This document shows positions 35,246 through 43,021 of a DNA stretch of 64,000 bases, piece by piece; the first letter of the stretch is position 1, and the number at the start of each line of letters is the position of its first letter. A program made the translations under genes and the position numbers. Origin of the DNA: Cohaesibacter celericrescens. GTDB taxonomy: Bacteria > Pseudomonadota > Alphaproteobacteria > Rhizobiales > Cohaesibacteraceae. The stretch is taken from NCBI RefSeq assembly GCF_002866925.1, contig NZ_PKUQ01000016.1, forward strand, positions 310,001 through 374,000, in the 5' to 3' direction. The notes under the pieces are model-generated. The model was not told the origin of the DNA. It saw only the letters and a program-made list of their open reading frames with translations, and ran no database searches.

Positions 35246-36154
35246 ATGCATGTTTGTTTTGATATCGGTGGCACATCCATCAAGGGTGCGCTGGTCAATA
35301 GCCCTGAAGATATTGAGTTGGTGCCGCGCATCGCAACGCCGGGACATGATCTTGATGCCTTTACTGCGGCTCTGGACAGTGTGGTAAAACAGGCGCGAGA
35401 AACGCCAAAATGTGTGTCCATCTCGATCACTGGTATCATCAACCCAGCTACGGGGCTTGCTGTTGTTGCCAATATTCCTTGCCTGCATGGCAGACCAATG
35501 CAGCAGGATTTGGAAGAGGCTTTGGGCCTGCCTGTTATCATTACCAATGATGCCGACTGCTTTACGCTTGCCGAGGCCGAGCTGGGCGTGGCCAAAGGGC
35601 ATGACATCGTGTTTGGTGTCATCTTGGGCACTGGGGTCGGTGGCGGGATTGTTGTCAATGGGCAGCTGTTAAATCGACATGGTGGATATGCGGGAGAATG
35701 GGGCCATGGGCCCGTCGCGGCCACCCAAGCGGGGTCGCCGCCGGTTGATTTGCCGCGGATTCAATGTGGCTGTGGCCTTAAGGGCTGTATTGATGCAACC
35801 TGCAGTGCACGCGGCATGGAAAAACTACATAAGCACCTGCATGGTGAAACCTCTCAGGCTGAGGATATTATGATTCGCTGGCTGGCGGGCGAAGTGGCAT
35901 CAAGCCGCACGATTGACGTTTATGTCGATCTGATTGCCTCGCCCTTGGCTTTGGTGGCCAACGCCACAGGGGCCTCGATTGTGCCCGTCGGTGGCGGGCT
36001 TTCAAATGTGCCTATGTTGATTGCTGAAATTGACAGGGTGGTAAAAGAAAGAATGCTGTTGCCTCCAGAAAACCCCTTTGTGGTGCCCGCGGAAAATAAA
36101 ATCGAGCCCGGTATTATCGGTGCTGCTGTTTTGGGACATCGTGCATTTCCCTAG
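35246..36154 (+). CDS. ROK-family kinase, probable N-acetylglucosamine kinase
   Basis: A 302-residue ROK protein with N-terminal ATP site CFDIGGTSIKGALV, the glycine-rich FGVILGTGVGGGIV, and the zinc-binding cysteine motif CGCGLKGCIDATCS. In PTS-free bacteria a ROK kinase phosphorylates sugar brought in unmodified by an ABC importer. With MurQ and NagA present, GlcNAc and possibly MurNAc are the likely substrates. ManNAc or glucose kinase activity cannot be excluded. Confidence 0.85.
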   Translation: MHVCFDIGGTSIKGALVNSPEDIELVPRIATPGHDLDAFTAALDSVVKQARETPKCVSISITGIINPATGLAVVANIPCLHGRPMQQDLEEALGLPVIITNDADCFTLAEAELGVAKGHDIVFGVILGTGVGGGIVVNGQLLNRHGGYAGEWGHGPVAATQAGSPPVDLPRIQCGCGLKGCIDATCSARGMEKLHKHLHGETSQAEDIMIRWLAGEVASSRTIDVYVDLIASPLALVANATGASIVPVGGGLSNVPMLIAEIDRVVKERMLLPPENPFVVPAENKIEPGIIGAAVLGHRAFP

Positions 36155-36276
36155 CGCTTGTGTGGATAGATTTAGCGAAGCATGGGATTGGCTTGTTGTG
36201 AAACCCCGAAGAATATGAGGGATTCAAATTTTTTATTTCATGCTCTGGGCATGCGTTGACTCTGAGGGGGCATGAG

Positions 36277-37041
36277 ATGAGTGTTGAGAATGTTAGGCCT
36301 GTGCAATCAAACTGCTTGCTAGAAGTTTGTGTCGATAGTGTCGCGGGACTGGAATGCGCGATCGAGGGTGGTGCCGACCGGATTGAGCTTTGCTCATCTT
36401 TGGAGTTGGGTGGTTTGACGCCCTCTGCGGGCTTCATGCAGACCGCCGCACACATATCCCCTGTTCCTGTCTATGCGTTGAATCGCCCCAGAAGCGGTGA
36501 TTTCGTCTATTCTGTTTTGGAACTGGACTTGATCGAGCGCGATATTGAGCAGGCAAGGGCTGCCGGGCTGGATGGTGTTGTGATCGGCGTGAGCCTACCG
36601 GACCTAAGGTTGGACATTGGGGCTTTAACGCGGTTGAAAACCGCAGCCAAAGGGCTTGATTGCACCTTGCATCGCGCCTTTGATCTTGTTCCCGATTTCG
36701 ATGTCGCGTTGGAGCAAGCCATCACACTTGGGTTCTCGCGCATTCTCTCATCAGGCGGTGCGTTGTCGGCGGAGCAGGGGCTCGCCATGTTGCGTCACCT
36801 CTGTAAGCGCAGTAGTGGCCGAATATCCATTATGCCCGGTGGGGGCGTTGGTGCTTTGAATGTGCCGCAGTTTATGGCGCTTGATGGTATCAAAGAGGTG
36901 CACGGGTCCTGCTCCAGCCCTTCTGAGGCCGTTCACGCCAAGGTAACGGCCTTGGGCTTTGCGAGCGAAAGCTCCAAGCATACGGACGCCAGTAAAGTCC
37001 GCGCCCTTAAGGCGGCGTTGCTGGTACCGTCTTCTGACTGA
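36277..37041 (+). CDS. cutC: CutC-family protein
   Basis: A 254-residue TIM-barrel protein of the CutC family, with the N-terminal LEVCVDSVAGLECAIEGGAD, RIELCSSLELGGLTPS and the later HRAFDLV and SSGGALSAEQG segments. Historically linked to copper homeostasis, but its true activity is unsettled. It follows the amino-sugar kinase after 122 bases. ATG at 36277 is preceded by GAGGGGG. Being next to nag genes hints at a sugar role, which is inference. Confidence 0.88.
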   Translation: MSVENVRPVQSNCLLEVCVDSVAGLECAIEGGADRIELCSSLELGGLTPSAGFMQTAAHISPVPVYALNRPRSGDFVYSVLELDLIERDIEQARAAGLDGVVIGVSLPDLRLDIGALTRLKTAAKGLDCTLHRAFDLVPDFDVALEQAITLGFSRILSSGGALSAEQGLAMLRHLCKRSSGRISIMPGGGVGALNVPQFMALDGIKEVHGSCSSPSEAVHAKVTALGFASESSKHTDASKVRALKAALLVPSSD

Positions 37042-37068
37042 TTTGGGAGGCCGATGTCTGGTGAAGGC

Positions 37069-37791
37069 TCAACAGCCGTTCTCAAACGTGAGAATAGGCC
37101 ATTTTTTTTGCCGAACAGCTTGCTTTTTAATCCATCCCTCTGTTTGCCCTGTCTTTATTTTGCACCATAATCCGTCCGACGCAACGGTACAAACGGTGGC
37201 GCTGACGCAAGTATTGGGTTTGAGCACTGAAACGACTTTTGCATTGTTTCTGGGTTCGCTTCGGGTGTTTAGATTGACCAAAATCTTAAGAGGTGCGGTC
37301 GTGCCTTCTGCAATATTGGGCGGAGAAAACTGTCTCGGTGAGGCACATGTTTTGCTGTAGCCGACATAAGAGCAGCCTATGGCTTTTCGCGCCTTGACGA
37401 TCTTTTGGGCCAATGCCAATTTCTCAAAAATCACTGGACGCTTGGAGGTGACCATTGTGCCGCTCAGTCGCTCCTGATTGCCGCCAACAACGGCAATCGG
37501 TGCTTTGTTGGTGCCGATGAAAAGCAATTGGTTATTTTGAATTTTCCAGCCAGAAATGGTCGCCATTTCGCCGATGCAATTGCTTTGCTTGATGGGATAT
37601 AAATCCCCTTGTTTGCTCGCGCTAAAGTCTAGGTTGCAGCTGGCTTGCGCAGAGAATTTATGATCATAGGAGACCCATTGGCCTGCAAATGCTTTTGCGA
37701 CGGCATTTGTTGATTGAGCCAATGCGGGGGAGCCGATGACACCGGCAAACAAAAACAGAGTGAGCGAGAAGGAAGGGGCAAGCCGAGACAT
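37069..37791 (-). CDS. Secreted Inh (AprI-like) plus SH3b domain protein
   Basis: A 240-residue exported protein with signal peptide residues 1-26 (ending ALAQ). Residues about 30-115 resemble the metalloprotease-inhibitor domain Inh/AprI: a lipocalin-like barrel with AGQWVSYDH, one disulfide pair, a conserved Trp in ISGWKI, and the RLSGTM end. A Cys-containing linker leads to a C-terminal bacterial SH3 domain (LNTRSEPRNNAKVVSVL to EGWIKKQAV). Last gene of the curli cluster, 30 bases after the CsgC/H-like gene. It may protect or anchor the amyloid at the cell surface. GTG at 37800 is an alternative start. Confidence 0.6.
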   Translation of the reverse strand: MSRLAPSFSLTLFLFAGVIGSPALAQSTNAVAKAFAGQWVSYDHKFSAQASCNLDFSASKQGDLYPIKQSNCIGEMATISGWKIQNNQLLFIGTNKAPIAVVGGNQERLSGTMVTSKRPVIFEKLALAQKIVKARKAIGCSYVGYSKTCASPRQFSPPNIAEGTTAPLKILVNLNTRSEPRNNAKVVSVLKPNTCVSATVCTVASDGLWCKIKTGQTEGWIKKQAVRQKKWPILTFENGC

Positions 37792-37820
37792 AGATATCAC
37801 CAGTTCAAATTCTAAATTGT

Positions 37821-38228
37821 TTACAACGGATTTTCATCTTCAAGGGCGCCTGATCGGAAGATCAGAGCTCGTGTTTTACTCACTAAAATGGCGTCATTTT
37901 GTAAGAGCTTCAGGGTAGCCTTTACGCGGTCTCCCTCATGCAGCGTCAAAGCGATCCAGCTGTTATGATAGGCGTGGCCAGCGACGGCATTCATGCTGTT
38001 TCTCTGTTTGGTTTTGGCATTGCCGCTGGCACCTGATTTTTCCACCACAAGCTCAATCGCAAACGTGCCGGATTTCATCACTTTTATTTCATCTGAAACG
38101 ATTGTTCGGTGCTCAGTTTGGGTGATTAAGATTTCGGCGATCGCGATTTGGGGCATAGCATGGCTTCCATTGCTCAAGACCACCGGCAGGGCGGTAAAAA
38201 CCACACTGAAAAAGCGATGAAACCACAT
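37821..38228 (-). CDS. CsgC/CsgH-like periplasmic curli inhibitor
   Basis: A 135-residue exported protein with signal peptide residues 1-24 or so (ending SHA). The mature part fits the small beta-sandwich CsgC/CsgH family, with the matching run SGNAKTKQRNSM and DRVKATLKLLQN near the C-terminus. CsgC and CsgH stop curlin from aggregating in the periplasm. Location directly behind the curlin genes supports this. Start at 38228 (GGGAG nine bases ahead) is preferred to the longer open frame, which lacks a signal peptide at its start. Confidence 0.65.
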   Translation of the reverse strand: MWFHRFFSVVFTALPVVLSNGSHAMPQIAIAEILITQTEHRTIVSDEIKVMKSGTFAIELVVEKSGASGNAKTKQRNSMNAVAGHAYHNSWIALTLHEGDRVKATLKLLQNDAILVSKTRALIFRSGALEDENPL

Positions 38229-38250
38229 TCGCGCACGCTCCCGATTGGTC

Positions 38251-38973
38251 CTAGAACTGGGACTGCGTAATGCTGACGGACGCGCCATTGGTGACGATGA
38301 CCGCAGGCACAGAGGTGGTCGTATTGTTACCCACTACCGTATAGCTATATTCGCCTGCGCTAATGCCTATGACGCTGAGCGAGGTGTCGTTGTTGTCGCC
38401 CGTCTGGGTGAGGGAGGCCTTCACATTGTCGACGAGGCCATTGGTGGTGCCGACCTCGACGGTGCCTTGATTACCATCACCTTGTTGCAAGACGTTGCCT
38501 TGTGAGAGGCTGCCATTGATGGTGACTGTGGCGCTATTGTTGCTGCCGTCTTGCAAAACTGCGGCGAGCGAACCGCCTGCGCTACCGGAATTGATGTCGA
38601 TTTGCGCTTGGTTGTTGCCATCGGTGATTTGTCCACCTTGCTGCAAAAATACAGCGCCTGCTCGACCTGTTAGGGTGACCGACGCACTGTTGTAATTACC
38701 GATTTGCAAAAGCGGATGAGCAAGTGCTTCGGCTTTATTGGTGTCGAAATCGAGGATGTTGAAACTGGATTGATCCAGAGAATTGGCTTCATTGAAGGCG
38801 ACGCCGCCAACTTGACTGTCGGTCGCGTTGTGCTGATCAACTGTGATTTCGTTGCCAGCCCCTTCCTGCTTCAAGATCAATATATTTTCATCGCCTGCGT
38901 TGGCGACGCCAGCTGCAAGTGCGAGCAAAGGTGCCGCCAAAGTGATGACAAAGAATGATGTCTTTTTATGCAT
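38251..38973 (-). CDS. Curlin-repeat amyloid protein (240 aa)
   Basis: An exported protein with signal peptide residues 1-26 (ending ANA), then Asn/Gln/Gly-rich repeats of the curlin type (for example LQIGNYNSASVTLTG, LQDGSNNSATVTING, LQQGDGNQGTVEVG and LTQTGDNNDTSLSV). Q-x-G-x-x-N strand-turn units repeat about every 20-25 residues. It ends with the IT-QSQF type terminus seen in CsgA/CsgB proteins. AGGAGAAGG precedes ATG at 38973. It is a fibre subunit or nucleator; which cannot be decided by reading. Confidence 0.85.
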   Translation of the reverse strand: MHKKTSFFVITLAAPLLALAAGVANAGDENILILKQEGAGNEITVDQHNATDSQVGGVAFNEANSLDQSSFNILDFDTNKAEALAHPLLQIGNYNSASVTLTGRAGAVFLQQGGQITDGNNQAQIDINSGSAGGSLAAVLQDGSNNSATVTINGSLSQGNVLQQGDGNQGTVEVGTTNGLVDNVKASLTQTGDNNDTSLSVIGISAGEYSYTVVGNNTTTSVPAVIVTNGASVSITQSQF

Positions 38974-39008
38974 GTGCCTTCTCCTGTTGGCGCGGCACAA
39001 AATGACCG

Positions 39009-39518
39009 CTAAAATGACCTCTGTGAGATGCTGATACTATTGCCGCTTCCCATCTGACTGAGGCTGACGTGGTTATTTTGCCCATATTGTTGAACGGCGG
39101 CTTGATTGCCCGTTCCTGAAATTTTTGCGGTTAACGCGTTGTTCGATCCACTTTGCAAGAAGGAAAACAAGTTGCTTGACCCGGTAACGTCGACAAGCAT
39201 TGAGTTGTTGTATCCTTCCTGTAGCAAGACGCCTGGCTGCAAACCGCTTTGCAAGGCAACTCCGGTGAAACTGAACCCCGATGGGCCACCATTACTGTCG
39301 CCGTTGATTGAGATATTCATCACATTGTTGCCTAGGCTTGCACTGCCCATGGACTGGCGCAGTGTCAGCGCATTGTTAGAGCCGGTGATGTTGGTCTCAA
39401 TATAGTTGCCCTGATCGTTTGCCTGTCCAAGCAGCTCAATAACATTCGGTTCTGAAGTCGCGTGTGCCATCGTGCCTGACATCAGCATTACGGCTACTGT
39501 GGTTAGATGTTTGATCAT
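39009..39518 (-). CDS. Curlin-repeat amyloid protein (169 aa)
   Basis: An exported, CsgB/CsgA-sized protein with signal peptide residues 1-20 (ending AHA). It carries regularly spaced curlin units, including YIETNITGSNNALTLRQS, VDVTGSSNLFSFLQSGS and QAAVQQYGQNNHVSLSQMG, and a terminal SISQRSF. By size and by the basic aromatic end it is the best candidate for a CsgB-like nucleator, but this is inference. AGGACAGGG lies before ATG 39518. Confidence 0.85.
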   Translation of the reverse strand: MIKHLTTVAVMLMSGTMAHATSEPNVIELLGQANDQGNYIETNITGSNNALTLRQSMGSASLGNNVMNISINGDSNGGPSGFSFTGVALQSGLQPGVLLQEGYNNSMLVDVTGSSNLFSFLQSGSNNALTAKISGTGNQAAVQQYGQNNHVSLSQMGSGNSISISQRSF

Positions 39519-39679
39519 GTCCCTGTCCTTTTGCTCTTTGGTTGCCACCATAAGAACAGGGAAATCTTTAATCGGGTTTTATTAGCCTCTTGTGATGCGC
39601 GGATTTACGCCATTTCTTGGTTTCAAAGTGAATATCGTCTTAAACTATTGGGTTTATTTACAAAAAATACAACCGGATA

Positions 39680-41221
39680 CTACTGTAGGATTATAAGCTG
39701 GTTGTTATTTCCACTTTGTCGATAATATGCGGTGTTCATCGCGTTGGTCTGAACGACCAGTGCTTGGTTCGAATTTCCGGTTACCGCACCGTTGATGATG
39801 TTTTGATCACCGGTTTGCGAGAAAGCAAACTTGTTGAAATTGCCTGCACTGATCGAAATTTTGGCTGTGTTTAGATTGCCGCTTTGCAGAGCGACACCTG
39901 GCATTAGACTGCCAGCATGGGCCAAAACCAAGTCGGTGAAGCCACCCAATGCAGGGTCATTGTTTTGATTGCTGCGCGTTATGGGGTTGATAGCGCCATC
40001 AAAAGTCACTTCAATCGCGTTTTCATCGCCCGATTGCTCGACATTCAAAACATTGTCGTCACCACGGTAGCTGATCGCAATGGCGTTTTTGTCGCCGCTT
40101 TGAGTGAAATCCAGGCGATTGCCATCGCCAATTTGCAGAACCGCAGCCTCATTCTCCGTTCCATCGACCGTACCGCTCAGCGCATTGCCATCGCCATCTT
40201 GTACGAAACCAAATCTGTTGGTCGAGGCGACAGCAGAGGTGACGAAGTTGAGATGGTTTTCATCTCCCAGCTGTTGAATCTGGGCTTGAGCGACCTGCAA
40301 CAATTTTGTTGCTGCAAATTGGAATTGGCCCAGTCCTCCCATGCCGTCGCCGCCATTGTCGTCGCCGCCCATTGTGACGGTGAGAATGTTGCCAGCGACG
40401 CCTAAGAGAGCATTTCTTTGTATAATAGAGAAAAGCACATTACGGGAACCTGTCATCGATAGCAGCGCGCGATTGGCTTCCCCATCCTGCTGGAAACTGT
40501 CAATCACATTATCGGTGCCATCGCGCTGAATGGCTGTGGTCTGATTGTTTGTGCCATATTGGCGAAAATCGCCGATGGTATTGCCTGAATCTTGTTGGGT
40601 GAGGGTGGCCTGATTGGCGCTGCCTTCTTGAATCAACAATTGCACCCGATTGCCGCCTCCGCCGCCGGATGCTCCGTCATATTGGGAAATGCTCGCAATG
40701 TTGGCACCGGTGCCTGTTTGGATTTGTTGTATTTCGCCAATGACATGGTTGCCTTCACCGTTGCCTGTATTGGTGGTTCCACCCAAGGCGTCGTCTGTTT
40801 GCAATATGGTCAGACTGTTGCTGGTGGCCGCGCTCACATTGGTTGGCGCAGACTGGGAAACAGCACCAATGATATTGAGGCCGGAGAGGGCGGTGTTTTT
40901 TTGAGTGATATTGATGACGCCGTTGTCTCCGGATTGGTAAAGCCCTAACAGACCAAGCGCACCTGCCGATGAGGTGGCGCCAGCTTCGTTGGTGTAGCCC
41001 GTTTGGGAGACAGTCAGCGCATTACCGCTGCCATCTTGTGAGACAAAAATGGATATGTCATCACTGCCAATTTTGTTGGATTCACCCAATTGATCAATGC
41101 TGACCGAGTTAGTGAAGCCTGTTTGGCCAATATAGACCGAATTGTCGTCCGCCAAGGCCGACCCGCATGTGCCCAGCATCAAAAGAACGGTGCCAAGACT
41201 GGAAAGACCGATTTTTTTCAT
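39680..41221 (-). CDS. Large curlin-repeat amyloid protein (513 aa)
   Basis: A 513-residue exported protein with signal peptide residues 1-24 (ending ALA) and curlin-like units through its whole length, for example IGQTGFTNSVSIDQLGES, VQDGDGNALSGTVDG, LQIGDGNRLDFTQSGDKN and VEQSGDENAIEV. Spacing is less regular than in E. coli CsgA, with Gly-rich breaks such as the GGGGG run near residue 185. Over three times the size of CsgA. GAGGTGG precedes the ATG at 41221. Presumably secreted through CsgG. Confidence 0.82.
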   Translation of the reverse strand: MKKIGLSSLGTVLLMLGTCGSALADDNSVYIGQTGFTNSVSIDQLGESNKIGSDDISIFVSQDGSGNALTVSQTGYTNEAGATSSAGALGLLGLYQSGDNGVINITQKNTALSGLNIIGAVSQSAPTNVSAATSNSLTILQTDDALGGTTNTGNGEGNHVIGEIQQIQTGTGANIASISQYDGASGGGGGNRVQLLIQEGSANQATLTQQDSGNTIGDFRQYGTNNQTTAIQRDGTDNVIDSFQQDGEANRALLSMTGSRNVLFSIIQRNALLGVAGNILTVTMGGDDNGGDGMGGLGQFQFAATKLLQVAQAQIQQLGDENHLNFVTSAVASTNRFGFVQDGDGNALSGTVDGTENEAAVLQIGDGNRLDFTQSGDKNAIAISYRGDDNVLNVEQSGDENAIEVTFDGAINPITRSNQNNDPALGGFTDLVLAHAGSLMPGVALQSGNLNTAKISISAGNFNKFAFSQTGDQNIINGAVTGNSNQALVVQTNAMNTAYYRQSGNNNQLIILQ

Positions 41222-41267
41222 GATGCCACCTCAAAAACTGAATGAATAAAACATTGGGAGTGCGAAT

Positions 41268-41292
41268 GGTCGGGCGATGGAGCCGCCCGACC
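41268..41292 (-). promoter_or_regulatory. Stem-loop between two curlin genes
   Basis: GGTCGGGCG (41268-41276) pairs with CGCCCGACC (41284-41292) across a 7-nt loop. It follows the stop of the 459-residue curlin gene, with no T-run on the minus strand. It resembles the stem-loops behind the binding-protein genes and may set the ratio between curlin subunits. Confidence 0.6.
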
Positions 41293-41317
41293 GTTTGGTG
41301 TTGTTTTAAATTCTGGC

Positions 41318-42697
41318 TTATTGGGTAACACCAACGACATTGCCGTTGCCCATTTGCGCAACATTGGCGTAGTTGCCATTGCCGACTTGGGCGATTGCCA
41401 TTTGATTGTTATCGCCAGCAATCGACGCAACAACTTCGTTGAAATTACCGTCTTGCAACATAGCGAACTGGTTGCTGTTACTATCAGCAAGGCTCGAGCC
41501 AATTTCCCAAGTCGCGGTGTTACCACGGCCAGACTGGCTCAGTTTTCCAGAGGTTAGGCCATTCGCAGCCGCAACTGTATTGGCGTCGTTGCCTGTGGTG
41601 AACGAACCGCTGCCGTTGGTGTTGCCGGTGATGTTCACGGTCAGGGTGTTGGCAGAAAAGGTAAAGCCGGTTTCCTGCTCTGTGACGAGATTGTTGTCGC
41701 TGCCGATAACGTTGGCTGTCAGCATATTCAGGCCGACCTGGCTGGACTCAATGGCGTTGCCGCTGCCTGTCACCAGAACATTTGCACCATTGATTCCGGT
41801 CTGGCTCAGGCTGATGACATTATCATCACCGGATGTGATCGTGATGCTGGCGCTGTTTATATTGTCCTGTGACAGACTGATTTGGTTGTTATTGCTCGTC
41901 GTGCCAAGGCTAATGCTGCCGTTGTTCATGCCAATTTGACGGGCGCCAATGTTGTTATCGTTGCCAATGATTGAGCTAACAGACAGGGTATTCAGAAAAT
42001 CTTGAAAGACACCAAGCTGGTTGTTGTTGCCTTCAATATTCAGCGCACTGAGGGTGTTTGAGCCCTCTTGTGCCACGCCGAATTTGTTGTCATTGCCTGT
42101 AACGCTTAACTGAATGTCATTGGCAGAGCCATCTTGGGACAGATAACCGTTGCGGACACCTGCAGCATCGGCGTTGCCGCTTAGTTCTGCGCGCACACCG
42201 CCGTTGTAAGTGGAGCCGTTGCTTCTACCGGTAATTGTCACCTCGATGGTGTTGTCGAACCAGCCTGTATTGTTTTGCGAGACACCATGCAGCGCATTGG
42301 AATAACCGGCTTGTGTGATGGAGGCGGAGTTGTCACCCGATGAGTTGGTTGTCTGGGTGAGGCTACGGATCGCATTTGAGTAGGATGGAATTCCAGCGGC
42401 TTTGATTTGTTCGATTGTTGCACTATTTCGGCCACTCCCGCGGGTCGAGTCTTGAACGATACCTGTTGCCAATGACCATGTCGCGGACTGTGTTACGCTT
42501 AGGGTGTTGGATGATGAATCATTATCGTTGATTTGTTCGGCCGTGGCCGTGTTGTTGGTACCGCCGGTTTGATCGACGATTGCGGTGTTGGAATTACCGG
42601 ATTGTGTAACATTTGCTTTGTTGTCGGCCGCTACTGCGGCGGACGCAACCGCGATACCTGCCGTCGCGGCGAGAAGAGCCAAGCGAAACTTTTTCAT
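41318..42697 (-). CDS. Large curlin-repeat amyloid protein (459 aa)
   Basis: An exported protein with signal peptide residues 1-23 (ending AVAA), then many curlin units: NVTQSGNSNTAIVDQTGG at the start, ISLSQDNINSASITI and SLSQTGINGANVLV in the middle, and a regular end MAIAQVGNGNYANVAQMG. ATG 42697 has GGAG seven bases ahead, and the longer open frame upstream is rejected. First gene after csgG, likely with its own promoter because a terminator separates it from csgG. Probably a major fibre subunit. Confidence 0.85.
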   Translation of the reverse strand: MKKFRLALLAATAGIAVASAAVAADNKANVTQSGNSNTAIVDQTGGTNNTATAEQINDNDSSSNTLSVTQSATWSLATGIVQDSTRGSGRNSATIEQIKAAGIPSYSNAIRSLTQTTNSSGDNSASITQAGYSNALHGVSQNNTGWFDNTIEVTITGRSNGSTYNGGVRAELSGNADAAGVRNGYLSQDGSANDIQLSVTGNDNKFGVAQEGSNTLSALNIEGNNNQLGVFQDFLNTLSVSSIIGNDNNIGARQIGMNNGSISLGTTSNNNQISLSQDNINSASITITSGDDNVISLSQTGINGANVLVTGSGNAIESSQVGLNMLTANVIGSDNNLVTEQETGFTFSANTLTVNITGNTNGSGSFTTGNDANTVAAANGLTSGKLSQSGRGNTATWEIGSSLADSNSNQFAMLQDGNFNEVVASIAGDNNQMAIAQVGNGNYANVAQMGNGNVVGVTQ

Positions 42698-42956
42698 ATC
42701 AAGTCTCCAATAATTAGTCTTATTCAATTCTGAGTTCGAACCATGCTGCCGTTGATTGAACTCGTCCCCCACAACTTTGCGACATGCAAAAGCTGCAACT
42801 TAAAAATGTATAAAACAGCATTGCAATCATTTACCCCCTGTTAACTTTGCAAGTCAATATGAAAAAAACCATCTAACTCTGAATTAGAATAAAATTTTAA
42901 TCAGAGTTAATTTCGGTGAATTGATGTGTTTGGTTGATTGGGTGTCTATATGCTCA
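42698..42956. promoter_or_regulatory. AT-rich curlin promoter region with interrupted palindrome
   Basis: A gene-free, strongly AT-rich region between the csgG terminator and the first curlin gene. An inverted repeat at 42875-42908 has perfect 8-bp arms, AACTCTGA and TCAGAGTT, extendable by ATTA/TAAT with one bulge. It is a good candidate operator or bent-DNA promoter for curlin expression. No CsgD-type regulator gene lies nearby. Confidence 0.55.
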
Positions 42957-42993
42957 ATAAAAAATGCTGCCTCGCGAGAAACGAAACAGCATT
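42957..42993 (-). terminator. Terminator after csgG
   Basis: On the minus strand AATGCTG, a 17-nt loop and CAGCATT form a 7-bp stem followed by a run of T (CATTTTTTATTG). It is 28 bases past the csgG stop and separates the csgFG operon from the curlin genes. Confidence 0.8.
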
Positions 42994-43021
42994 ATATTGT
43001 TGGTATAGTCGGATTTGACAA

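Noticed and set aside
41406..41939. Rightward open frame of 177 codons within a curlin gene
   Set aside because: It is antisense to curlin repeats. The Pro/Leu/Val-rich product is what the opposite strand of Asn/Gln/Gly/Thr repeats gives.
39009..42697. Curlin repeats as possible DNA tandem repeats or CRISPR-like array
   Set aside because: The periodicity is at protein level only (Q-x-G-x-x-N); the DNA units are diverged and lack conserved direct repeats with spacers.
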